Source: JAKFEW01 sp036675505 (GTDB lineage: Bacteria; Cyanobacteriota; Sericytochromatia; S15B-MN24; JAQBPE01). From it: a DNA stretch of 64,000 bases. This document shows, piece by piece, positions 55,713 through 63,211 of the stretch (position 1 is the first letter of the stretch; the number at the start of each line of letters is the position of its first letter). The notes beneath the pieces are model-generated. The model did not search any database. It was not told the origin of the DNA and saw nothing but the letters and a program-made list of their open reading frames with translations. Made by a program: the position numbers and the translations under genes. The stretch lies in assembly GCA_036675505.1 (NCBI GenBank), contig JAKFEW010000084.1, positions 18,538 through 82,537 on the forward strand, in the 5' to 3' direction.

Positions 55713-57056
55713 TCAGCGCGCCGTCAGCATGGCCGGCATCCCGCCCGCGGGACGCAAGGTGATGGTAGCCTTCGGCGTCACCCGCGCGCCCGGCACGAGC
55801 GCGACGTCGAAGGCCTGGGCGATCATCGCGAGGATCAAGCGGGCCTCCATGAGCGCGAAGTTGTTGCCGATGCACAGGTGCGCACCGCCGCCGAAAGGGA
55901 AGAAGGCGTGCCGGTGGCGCGTCTTCACGCTCTCGGGCGCGAAGCGCTCGGGCCGATAGGCCTCGGGCTCCTCCCAGAACGCCGCGTGCCGGTGGGTCAC
56001 CCAGGGCACCACCACCACCAGCGAGCCCGCCGGCACGTCGAAGCCGCCCAGCACGTCGTCCGCCAACACCCCTCGGGAGAGGCTCGGCACGGGCGGATAG
56101 AGCCGCATGGCCTCGTCGATCGCCATGCCCGTGAAGGGCAGCGCGGCCAGGTCGCCCGCTTCGGGCGTGCGGCCGCCGAGCGCCGCGTCCACCTCGGCGC
56201 GCACGCGCGCGAAGGCCTCCGGGTGCTGGGCGAGCAACCAGACCGTCCAGGCGAGCGCCGCGGCGGTGGTCTCGTGGCCGGCCACGAACGTCGTCACTGC
56301 CTCGTCGCGGATCTGGCCGTCGTCGAGCCCGGCCCCGGTCGCCTCGTCACGGGTGGCGAGCAGCATGGCGAGCAGGTCGGGCGCCTCATCGACGGCGGCC
56401 CGGCGCTGGGCGATGATCTCGAAGATCACGCCGTCGAGCGCGCGGCGGGCCCGCGCGAAGGCCAGGTTCGCGGGCGTCGGTAGCCAGGCCGGCGCCTGGA
56501 CCAGCGAGAAGATGCGCCGGGTCGAGATCTCGAGCGAGGTCGAGATGGCCGCGCCGGCCTGCGCGCCGTCGACCCTGTCGATGTCCGTGCCGAGCAGCGT
56601 CTTCGTCACGATCGCGAGCGTCAGCGTCGTGATTTCCTCGGCCAGGTCGATCGGCGCGCCGCGTGCCGCCAGGTCGCGCCAGCGGCTGATCGCGCGGCCG
56701 GTCAGCTCGGTCATCACGCCGGCGAGCCCGGCGATGCGCTGGTGGTGGTATTGGGGCTGCATCATGACCCGGCGCTGCTTCCAGCGCTCGCCCTCCAGCG
56801 TCAGCAGGCTCTCGCCCACCATCGGCTTGAGCCGGTCGGAGTTCCGGCCGCGCGGGTAGTTCCGCGCATGGTCCACGAAGACCCGGCGGACGTCGTCAGG
56901 ATGGAAGATCGCGGTGCCGACCCGCCGCGCGCCCATACGCAGCGCGATCACGTCGCCATGGCGCGCATGCGCCTCACGGTAAAACGTCAGGCGATCGCGG
57001 GCCAGCGCCGGGATGTGGCCGAAGAGCGGATGAGCGGGTGGTTGAGGCGGTCGCAT
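55713..57056 (-). CDS. Cytochrome P450
   Basis: A 447-residue P450 with the heme-binding loop FPFGGGAHLCIGNNFA (Cys ligand), the I-helix oxygen motif FVAGHETTA, K-helix EAMRLYPP (ExxR), and a YRPERF meander. No membrane anchor is visible, so it is soluble. By general appearance it fits the bacterial CYP102/CYP4-like group that often oxidises fatty acids or terpenoids, but the substrate cannot be assigned. TATGAT lies 6 bases before the ATG and no ribosome site is seen, so its message may be leaderless. Downstream on the same strand is an FNR, a plausible source of electrons. Confidence 0.92.
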   Translation of the reverse strand: MRPPQPPAHPLFGHIPALARDRLTFYREAHARHGDVIALRMGARRVGTAIFHPDDVRRVFVDHARNYPRGRNSDRLKPMVGESLLTLEGERWKQRRVMMQPQYHHQRIAGLAGVMTELTGRAISRWRDLAARGAPIDLAEEITTLTLAIVTKTLLGTDIDRVDGAQAGAAISTSLEISTRRIFSLVQAPAWLPTPANLAFARARRALDGVIFEIIAQRRAAVDEAPDLLAMLLATRDEATGAGLDDGQIRDEAVTTFVAGHETTAAALAWTVWLLAQHPEAFARVRAEVDAALGGRTPEAGDLAALPFTGMAIDEAMRLYPPVPSLSRGVLADDVLGGFDVPAGSLVVVVPWVTHRHAAFWEEPEAYRPERFAPESVKTRHRHAFFPFGGGAHLCIGNNFALMEARLILAMIAQAFDVALVPGARVTPKATITLRPAGGMPAMLTAR

Positions 57057-57062
57057 CCCCCC

Positions 57063-57068
57063 ATCATA
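57063..57068 (-). promoter_or_regulatory. -10-like element (TATGAT) just before the P450 start
   Basis: TATGAT on the minus strand is only 6 bases from the ATG at 57056, leaving no space for a ribosome site. It belongs with the similar elements at 4.1, 27.9 and 60.6 kb. Confidence 0.3.
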
Positions 57069-57166
57069 CCCTCGCTCGCCTGCCAGCCTGCCCGCGGGCC
57101 GGGCATAGGCCGCCTGCTGGTGCGCCGCCGCCCGGCTCGTAAGATGGGCGTAGGGAGGGATCGCCC

Positions 57167-58216
57167 ATGCCTCGTCCCCTCGCGGATCAAGTCGTGGTGA
57201 TCACCGGGGCCAGCAGCGGCATCGGCCGCGAGGTGGCCCGGATGTTCGCCATGCGCGGCGCGCGGGTCGTGTTGGCCGCCCGCCGCGCGCACGCGCTCGC
57301 GCAGCTGGCGGAGGACATCCGGCTCGATGGGGGCAAGGCGATCGCCATCCCCACCGACGTCGCCGACGCCGAGGCCGTGGAGCACCTCGCGAACCGGGCG
57401 GTCGAGACGTTCGGCCGCATCGACACGTGGGTGAACAACGCGGCCGTGATGCTCTACGCGCCCGTCGACGCGCCGGAGCTGCCCGCGATGCGGCGGCTGA
57501 TGGAGGTGAACTTCTGGGGCGCCGTCCACGGCCTGCGCGCGGCGATCCCGCGGATGGCGAAGACGGGCGGCGGCGTCGTGATTTGCGTCGGCTCGGTCGG
57601 GTCGGAGGCGGCCCTGCCGCTGCAGGGCATCTACGCGGCCTCGAAGCATGCGCTGCGCGCGCTCTGCGAGTCGACGCGCATGGAGCTGCGGCGCACCGGC
57701 GTGCCGGTCCAGGTCGCGCTGATCAAGCCGGCCAGCGTGGACACCCCGCTCTACCGCTACGCACGCACCGCCGGCGGCTACCGGCCGGGCGCCGTGCCGC
57801 CGATCTACGATCCGGCGCTGCCGGCGCGCGCGATCCTCGAAGCCGCCGTTTCGCCGCCGCGCGAGCAGCTCATCGGCGGGGCGGCGATCGCCGCCGTGGC
57901 GCTGCACAAGTGGGCTCCGCGCCTCTACGAGGCGTTCTTCGCGCGCTACGCGCCCGCCTACGAGGAGTCGGACGAAGCGCGGCGGGCGCCCGACAACCTG
58001 TACCTGCCGGTCGACGAGCCAGCAGCCGCGCGCCTGACCGGGCGGGGCTGGAAACACAGCTGGGCGACCTGGACGCGCGACCACGCCGGCGCGATCGTGG
58101 CGGGGGTCGCCGTCGCCGGCGCCGCGGCGGCGGCCCTGAACGTGGCGCGGCCGGCGATCGGGGCAGCTCTCTCCCCGGCGTGGGGCAGGTTGCACCTCCG
58201 TCCCCCGCACAGCTGA
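57167..58216 (+). CDS. Short-chain dehydrogenase/reductase with C-terminal extension
   Basis: A 349-residue SDR: cofactor loop TGASSGIG at 14-21, NNAAVM near 97, and the active-site Tyr/Lys in YAASKHA near 155. After the catalytic domain (about 1-250) comes a 100-residue extension ending in a membrane-like helix (AGAIVAGVAVAGAAAAAL), an arrangement seen in SDRs of the SDR family 7-like or DltE-like group. GGGAGGGA lies 7 bases upstream of the start. Substrate unknown. It is divergent from the P450 gene and could share regulation with it. Confidence 0.9.
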   Translation: MPRPLADQVVVITGASSGIGREVARMFAMRGARVVLAARRAHALAQLAEDIRLDGGKAIAIPTDVADAEAVEHLANRAVETFGRIDTWVNNAAVMLYAPVDAPELPAMRRLMEVNFWGAVHGLRAAIPRMAKTGGGVVICVGSVGSEAALPLQGIYAASKHALRALCESTRMELRRTGVPVQVALIKPASVDTPLYRYARTAGGYRPGAVPPIYDPALPARAILEAAVSPPREQLIGGAAIAAVALHKWAPRLYEAFFARYAPAYEESDEARRAPDNLYLPVDEPAAARLTGRGWKHSWATWTRDHAGAIVAGVAVAGAAAAALNVARPAIGAALSPAWGRLHLRPPHS

Positions 58217-58218
58217 GG

Positions 58219-59028
58219 TCACTGCGCCGTGTAGCCGCCGTCCATCACCACGGCCTGGCCGGTCACGCCGGCGGCGGCGTCGCTCGCCAGGAACATCGCG
58301 TACGCCGCGATCTCCGCGGGGTCCAGCAGCCGGCGCTGCGGCACCAGCGGGTAAATCACCTCCTCGAGGACCTTCTCGAGCGGCACGCCTCGCGTCGCGG
58401 CCAGGTCCGTCAGCTGGTTGCGGACCAGCGGCGTATCGACGTAGCCCGGGCAGAGCGCGTTGACCGTGATGCCATGCGGCGCGCCCTCGAGCGCCGCGAC
58501 CTTGGTCAGGCCGATCACGCCATGCTTCGCGCTGTTGTAGCCCGCCTTGCCGGCGAAGCCCACCAGGCCGTTGATCGAAGCCATGTTGATGATGCGCCCG
58601 CGGCCGCGCGCCTTCATCTGCGGGAAGACGTGCTTGATCGCGACGAACGGCGCCACGAGCATGATCTTGGTGATCAGCTCGAACTTCGCCGTCGGGAACT
58701 CCTCGATTGGCGCCACATGCTGGATGCCGGCGTTGTTGATCAGGACGTCGATCGGCCCCAAGCGCGCCGCGGCGGCGTCCAGCGCGCCGGTCAGCGCGGC
58801 CTCGTCGGTCACGTCGCAGGCGAGCCCGAGCGCCTGGGCGCCACAGGCCGTGGCCGCGGCGGCGGCCTGGTCACCGTCGAGGTCGGCCACGGCCACCTTC
58901 GCGCCGGCGGCCGCGAAGGCCTCGGCGACGGCCCGGCCGATGCCGCTCGCGCCGCCGGTGATGAAGACGACGCGATCGCGCATCGCGCCTGCGCCGAAGA
59001 TGGACATGGGCTGGGTCAGGGTGGTCAT
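58219..59028 (-). CDS. bdhA: 3-hydroxybutyrate dehydrogenase
   Basis: A 269-residue SDR oxidising (R)-3-hydroxybutyrate to acetoacetate with NAD. Besides TGGASGIG, NNAGIQ and the YNSAK active site, it has the C-terminal region specific to BdhA: PGYVDTPLVRNQL, RGVPLEKVLEEVIYPLVPQR and VTGQAVVMDGGYTAQ. GGAGGA lies about 3 bases before the ATG at 59028. The GntP-type permease is 17 bases upstream on the same strand, and this pairing is a known 3-hydroxybutyrate uptake and use operon. It suggests growth on ketone-body-like compounds or turnover of polyhydroxybutyrate. Confidence 0.95.
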   Translation of the reverse strand: MTTLTQPMSIFGAGAMRDRVVFITGGASGIGRAVAEAFAAAGAKVAVADLDGDQAAAAATACGAQALGLACDVTDEAALTGALDAAAARLGPIDVLINNAGIQHVAPIEEFPTAKFELITKIMLVAPFVAIKHVFPQMKARGRGRIINMASINGLVGFAGKAGYNSAKHGVIGLTKVAALEGAPHGITVNALCPGYVDTPLVRNQLTDLAATRGVPLEKVLEEVIYPLVPQRRLLDPAEIAAYAMFLASDAAAGVTGQAVVMDGGYTAQ

Positions 59029-59045
59029 GGTTCCTCCAGGGCGGG

Positions 59046-60440
59046 CTAATACAAGCCGGTGAGGCGGAAGAAGGCGATCGCCACGAAGACGGCCGCGGTC
59101 TTGATGAGCGTCATCGCGAAGATGTCGACGTAGCTCTCCTTGTGGGTGAGCCCGGTGACGGCGAGCAAGGTGATCACCGCGCCGTTGTGCGGCAAGGTAT
59201 CCATGCCCCCGCTCGCCATGCTGGCGACGCGGTGCAGCACCTCGGGCGGAATGTTCTGGGCGGCGGCCTGGGCCAGGTAAGTCGGCCCCATCGCGGCGAG
59301 CGCGATGCTCATGCCGCCCGAGGCCGAGCCCGTGATGCCGGCCAGCGTGGTCGTGGTGACCGCCTCGTTCACCAGCGGATCCTGGAAGGTCGAGCCGAGC
59401 GCCTTGTTCACCACCGCGAAGCCCGGCAGGCTCGCGATCACGCCACCGAAGCCATACTCCGAGGCCGTGTTCAACGAGGCCAGCATCGCGCCGCCGACCG
59501 CCGCGTTCAGGCCCACCGACAGCCCCCGGCTCACCGGCCGGAAGGCCAGCAGCAGCACGGTCGCCACGCCGACGAGCAGCGCGCCTTCCACCGCCCAGAC
59601 GGCGGTCAGCTTGGTCACGTCGAGCGCGTCGACCTTCGGGATGCCGAGCGCCGCGAAATCGAAGGCGGCCCCGTAGTGCCTGGGGATGAGGTCGGTGAAG
59701 ACCCGATTCAACACGAACACCACCACCAGCGGCACCAGCGCGAGCGCCGGGTGCGGCAGCACGTCGCTCGCGAAGGGCTCGGGCTCGTTGCGGTGCCCCT
59801 CGCCGTAGCCCTCGCTCGCCGCCTGGGCCCGGCGGCGGCGCCATTCCAGGTAGGTCATGCCGAGCGCCAGCACGAAGAGGGCGCCCACCAGCCCCATGCG
59901 CGGCGCGGCCCAGGTGGTGGTGCCGAAGAACGTGGTGGGAATGATGTTCTGGATCTGCGGCGTGCCGGGCAACGCGTCCATCGTGAAGGTGAACGCGCCC
60001 AGCGCGATCGTGCCGGGAATCAGCCGCTTCGGGATGTCCGCCGCCTTGAAGAGCTCGGCTGCGAAGGGGTAGACCGCGAAGGCCACGACGAAGAGCGAGA
60101 CGCCGCCGTAGGTGAGGAGCGCGCAGACCAGCACGATCGCGAACATCGCGCGCTTCGCGCCGAGGAAGCCGATCACCGCCCGCACGATCGCCTTCGCGAA
60201 GCCGGACAGCTCGATCAGCTTGCCGAAAACGGCGCCCAGCAAGAAGACCGGGAAGTAGAGCTTCATGAAGCCCACGAGCTTGTCCATGAACAGGCCCGAG
60301 AAGAACGGCGGCACCCATTCCGGGTTCGTGAGAAACACCGCGAGCAAGGCGCAGAGCGGCGCGAACACGATCACGCTGAAGCCGCGGTAAGCCACGAACA
60401 TCAGCAGGAACAGGGCCGTGAGGGTGATGAGGACGTCCAT
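59046..60440 (-). CDS. GntP-family permease, probably for 3-hydroxybutyrate
   Basis: A 464-residue transporter with about 12 hydrophobic segments. VLVCALLTYGGVSLFVVAFA, TFTMDALPGTPQIQN and ASGGMDTLPHNGAVITLL are characteristic of the GntP gluconate/hydroxy-acid permease family. Its position directly before 3-hydroxybutyrate dehydrogenase on the same strand points to 3-hydroxybutyrate (or a similar short hydroxy acid) as substrate. It sits in the inner membrane and is likely a proton symporter. No clear ribosome site was seen before ATG 60440. Confidence 0.9.
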   Translation of the reverse strand: MDVLITLTALFLLMFVAYRGFSVIVFAPLCALLAVFLTNPEWVPPFFSGLFMDKLVGFMKLYFPVFLLGAVFGKLIELSGFAKAIVRAVIGFLGAKRAMFAIVLVCALLTYGGVSLFVVAFAVYPFAAELFKAADIPKRLIPGTIALGAFTFTMDALPGTPQIQNIIPTTFFGTTTWAAPRMGLVGALFVLALGMTYLEWRRRRAQAASEGYGEGHRNEPEPFASDVLPHPALALVPLVVVFVLNRVFTDLIPRHYGAAFDFAALGIPKVDALDVTKLTAVWAVEGALLVGVATVLLLAFRPVSRGLSVGLNAAVGGAMLASLNTASEYGFGGVIASLPGFAVVNKALGSTFQDPLVNEAVTTTTLAGITGSASGGMSIALAAMGPTYLAQAAAQNIPPEVLHRVASMASGGMDTLPHNGAVITLLAVTGLTHKESYVDIFAMTLIKTAAVFVAIAFFRLTGLY

Positions 60441-60532
60441 CGAGGCCTCGGGCGAGCAAGCGGGGCGTGCGCCCCTCAGGCTACCACGCCACCCCGTTTC
60501 AAATCCGTTTCAAGCTCGCCGGCCCAGGCCGA

Positions 60533-60560
60533 TTGAACGCCGACCGCGGCCGGGTAAAAG
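60533..60560 (+). promoter_or_regulatory. Promoter (TTGAAC/TAAAAG) for a leaderless lipoprotein message
   Basis: TTGAAC (60533-60538), a 16-base spacer and TAAAAG (60555-60560) lie immediately before the ATG at 60566. The transcript would start at or next to the start codon, and no ribosome site is present. Confidence 0.4.
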
Positions 60561-60565
60561 TAGCT

Positions 60566-62173
60566 ATGGCGCCCCCGCGTTTTCATGTCGCGAAGTTGAT
60601 GACCGGCGCCCTGGTGGCGCTTTCGGCGGCGTGCGCCACGCTGCCCGTCGGCGGCGGGCCGATCAAGAGCGGCGGCTCGCCGAAGGCCGGCAAGTCCACG
60701 GCGCCCGCGCGGCCGGGCTCACCCACGCCGGGTGTGTCGGCGCCCGCCAAACCCGCGCTGCCGGCGACCGGCAAGCTCACGCGTCCGGCCACCGGCACGA
60801 TCGCGATCGGCGGGCGCGTCCGCGTCGATGCCGCTTATGCCGTCGGCCAGGGCGGCAAGCTGATTTCGGACAGCGGCGCCGGGATCGTCGCGAACAACGG
60901 CGGCGCGGTCGTGGCGCTGGGCGCGAAGCTCGAGGGCGGCCGGTTGCTCAGCGACAACGGCGGCGGCGTGATCGCCGAGGGGGCCGGCAACGTGGTGGCC
61001 CCGGGCGGCGCGGGCATCGCGGCGGACCTCGGCGGCGGGCTGCTCGTCGCCAACAACGGCTCGGCGCTCGTCGCGAACAACGGCGGCGCGCTGATCGCGA
61101 AGAACGAGTTTCGGCTTTCGCAGGCGGCGGTGCAGCCCGCGGGCGCAGAGGCCTCGGCGGCGGGCATGCTGGTCTCGGTCGTCTCGCTGCGCGATCGCCA
61201 ATATCTCCCGCTGGGCGTCGACGCGGCCGGCCACCCGGTATACGCCGTCTATTCCAACGCTGAAGGCGCCTATGAGGTCTACGTGCCTGCGGCCGAGAAA
61301 GGCAACCTGCTCGTCGTCGTCGGACCGCCTGGCGGGCAGGACCGGCGCCTCGCCTACAACCTCGTCACGCCCGCCGCCCAGGCCGCGAACGCCCAGGTCG
61401 ACGAGCTCTCGGCGCTCAGCTCACGCTACCTGCGCGGCAGTTTCACCGGGCGCCTGGCGGACCTCGTGATGATGCCGGCATTCGCGAAGGAGATTCTCGC
61501 GGGCGAGCCCACCACGACCGAAAAGGCCAAATCGATCATCGGCGAGGCCGCCGATCTCCTGGCGGACGCCGCGGCACGCGCCGGCATCGACGGCTCGTCG
61601 GACGCCGCGGTGGTGCGTGCGAAGGCCCAGCGCATCGTCGACGTCGGGCTCGCGGATATGGACCTCGAGGCGATCATGGTCGACGGCACGATCGTGGCGG
61701 ATTGGCGGTCGCCGCCAAAGCCCGCCATGGCCGCCATGCGCGCGCGCCTCGGCCAGCTCCTGACCGGCACCGCGCAGCGCCTCGCAGCCGACCCGGCCTT
61801 CTACTCGATGGATTTCCTCGAGCACACGATCAACGCGCCTCTCAACGATGGCTTGCGCCGCCCGCCGTTGCAAGGTCCCTACGAGATCCTCAAGCCCGCG
61901 GATTTCGGCGAGTTCATGCTGAGCGAGTACTTCGGCAACCTGCGCCTCGGCACGGTCATCTCGGTGGAACGCGCGTTCCGCACCGCGCTGGGCTCGGCGT
62001 CGCCGCGCGATCGCGACCCGGATCCCGCGCTCGAAGCACGCGTGGACGAAGCCAACAACGAGTTCCGTGGCGCGGTGGGCGCGGTGATTTGCGCGGTGTG
62101 CCAGCGCATCGTCGCCGACCCCTCCTTGGTCGATCGGGCCGAAGAAATTTTCAAAACGCCCATCGCGCCCTGA
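60566..62173 (+). CDS. NNG-repeat lipoprotein with a regulatory-like domain
   Basis: A 535-residue lipoprotein (lipobox in ALVALSAAC). A Pro/Ala/Lys-rich linker (about 30-85) precedes Gly/Asn-rich repeats (about 90-185): KLISDSGAGIVANNGGAVVA, LLSDNGGGVIAEG, LLVANNGSALVANNGGALIA, closed by KNEFRLSQA. Next is a carboxypeptidase-regulatory-like domain (LVSVVSLRDRQYLPLGVDA, SNAEGAYEVYVPAAEKGNLL) and an all-helical C-terminus (about 270-535) of unknown fold. The front half parallels the NHL lipoprotein at 49.0 kb. A start at 60599 is possible. The repeats resemble a narrow beta-solenoid, and an exported surface location is expected. Confidence 0.8.
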   Translation: MAPPRFHVAKLMTGALVALSAACATLPVGGGPIKSGGSPKAGKSTAPARPGSPTPGVSAPAKPALPATGKLTRPATGTIAIGGRVRVDAAYAVGQGGKLISDSGAGIVANNGGAVVALGAKLEGGRLLSDNGGGVIAEGAGNVVAPGGAGIAADLGGGLLVANNGSALVANNGGALIAKNEFRLSQAAVQPAGAEASAAGMLVSVVSLRDRQYLPLGVDAAGHPVYAVYSNAEGAYEVYVPAAEKGNLLVVVGPPGGQDRRLAYNLVTPAAQAANAQVDELSALSSRYLRGSFTGRLADLVMMPAFAKEILAGEPTTTEKAKSIIGEAADLLADAAARAGIDGSSDAAVVRAKAQRIVDVGLADMDLEAIMVDGTIVADWRSPPKPAMAAMRARLGQLLTGTAQRLAADPAFYSMDFLEHTINAPLNDGLRRPPLQGPYEILKPADFGEFMLSEYFGNLRLGTVISVERAFRTALGSASPRDRDPDPALEARVDEANNEFRGAVGAVICAVCQRIVADPSLVDRAEEIFKTPIAP

Positions 62174-62185
62174 GCCCGTGTCGCC

Positions 62186-62208
62186 GCGGCACCCCTTGGC
62201 GGTGCCGC
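62186..62208. terminator. Hairpin downstream of the NNG lipoprotein gene
   Basis: GCGGCACC and GGTGCCGC form a perfect 8-bp stem with a 7-base loop, 13 bases past the stop codon. There is no T-run, so it is a weak or factor-assisted terminator, or an RNA-stability hairpin. Confidence 0.45.
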
Positions 62209-62308
62209 CCATTCGCCTTCGGTCAATCCGCCCAGGCGACCCCCGCCCGTCCGGTGTTTCCATCGCAGGAGAGAGTAGACCTGCGATGTGACACGAAAGG
62301 ACCCGACG

Positions 62309-63079
62309 ATGCGGAAGACGATGATGATGGGGGCGATCGCCCTGGCCTTGCTCACCACCTCCGGCTGCGCCCCGATCCAGCCCAACTACCCGGACCTCGC
62401 GACCCCCGTCAACGACGCCAACGACTTGCTGCGCCGCGGGCGCGCCGTCGCCGCGGCCCAGGCCGTGATCACCACCCAGCTCGCGCTGCACCACCTGCTC
62501 GCGGCGGTGAACGAAGCGGCGGCGAACGAGCTGGGCGGCGCGCGGCCGTTCCAGGCGCTCGGCACGCCGGATCCCACCGCCACGGCGACTTACACGATCG
62601 ACCCTGCGACCGGCAGCGGCACCATCAACGTGGTGCGCGACGGCCAGAGCGCCATGGACGTCACGTTCCGCTTCACCCGCGAAGCGGTCGCCGAGGGCTT
62701 CCGCATCGATGTCACCGAGGCCCAGGGCCAGGTCGAGGGCTTCCAGTTCACCAACGAGGGCCTGAGCGTGCTCTTCCGCGACGCCGCGGCCGGCTGGCGC
62801 GCGGACATCGACCTGCGGGCGCGCCTCGCGCACGAGGACACGGACGTGCGCACGGCGATCGCCAAGCTCTCGCTGCCGGGCGGCACGGTCGAGCCTGGCG
62901 TCGTGCTGGGCTCGATCGAGATTCAGGTGCCGAAGCATGACGCGCTCTTCAACGGCACGCTGATGGCGGCGGCCGGCACCCCCGTGACGCGCGGCGGCCT
63001 CGACGTCGCCGGCGTGCGCGAATTCGACGTCCGGCTCGCCGGCGACAACACGGTCGAGATCACGCCCACGGCTTACTGA
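62309..63079 (+). CDS. Lipoprotein of unknown function
   Basis: A 256-residue protein with a lipoprotein signal (MRKTMMMGAIALALLTTSGC) and AAAGGA about 8 bases before ATG 62309. The mature part has an Ala-rich helix (about 35-70) and then beta-rich sequence with regularly spaced Asp/Gly turns (ATYTIDPATGSGTINVV, MDVTFRFTREAVAEGFRIDV), suggestive of a beta-sandwich or a lipid-binding barrel. No family was recognised. It follows the NNG lipoprotein after 135 bases but has its own ribosome site. Confidence 0.75.
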   Translation: MRKTMMMGAIALALLTTSGCAPIQPNYPDLATPVNDANDLLRRGRAVAAAQAVITTQLALHHLLAAVNEAAANELGGARPFQALGTPDPTATATYTIDPATGSGTINVVRDGQSAMDVTFRFTREAVAEGFRIDVTEAQGQVEGFQFTNEGLSVLFRDAAAGWRADIDLRARLAHEDTDVRTAIAKLSLPGGTVEPGVVLGSIEIQVPKHDALFNGTLMAAAGTPVTRGGLDVAGVREFDVRLAGDNTVEITPTAY

Positions 63080-63211
63080 AACGATCTCTCAACAATCGGC
63101 GCGCACGCGGCATAGATGCGCGTGCGCGTTTCGTTTGAGCAGGCGTCCAGGCAAACGGACGTTGCGCGGCGTCCATTATGATAGTGGGGCCCCCTTGTTC
63201 GCCGGAGCCCC

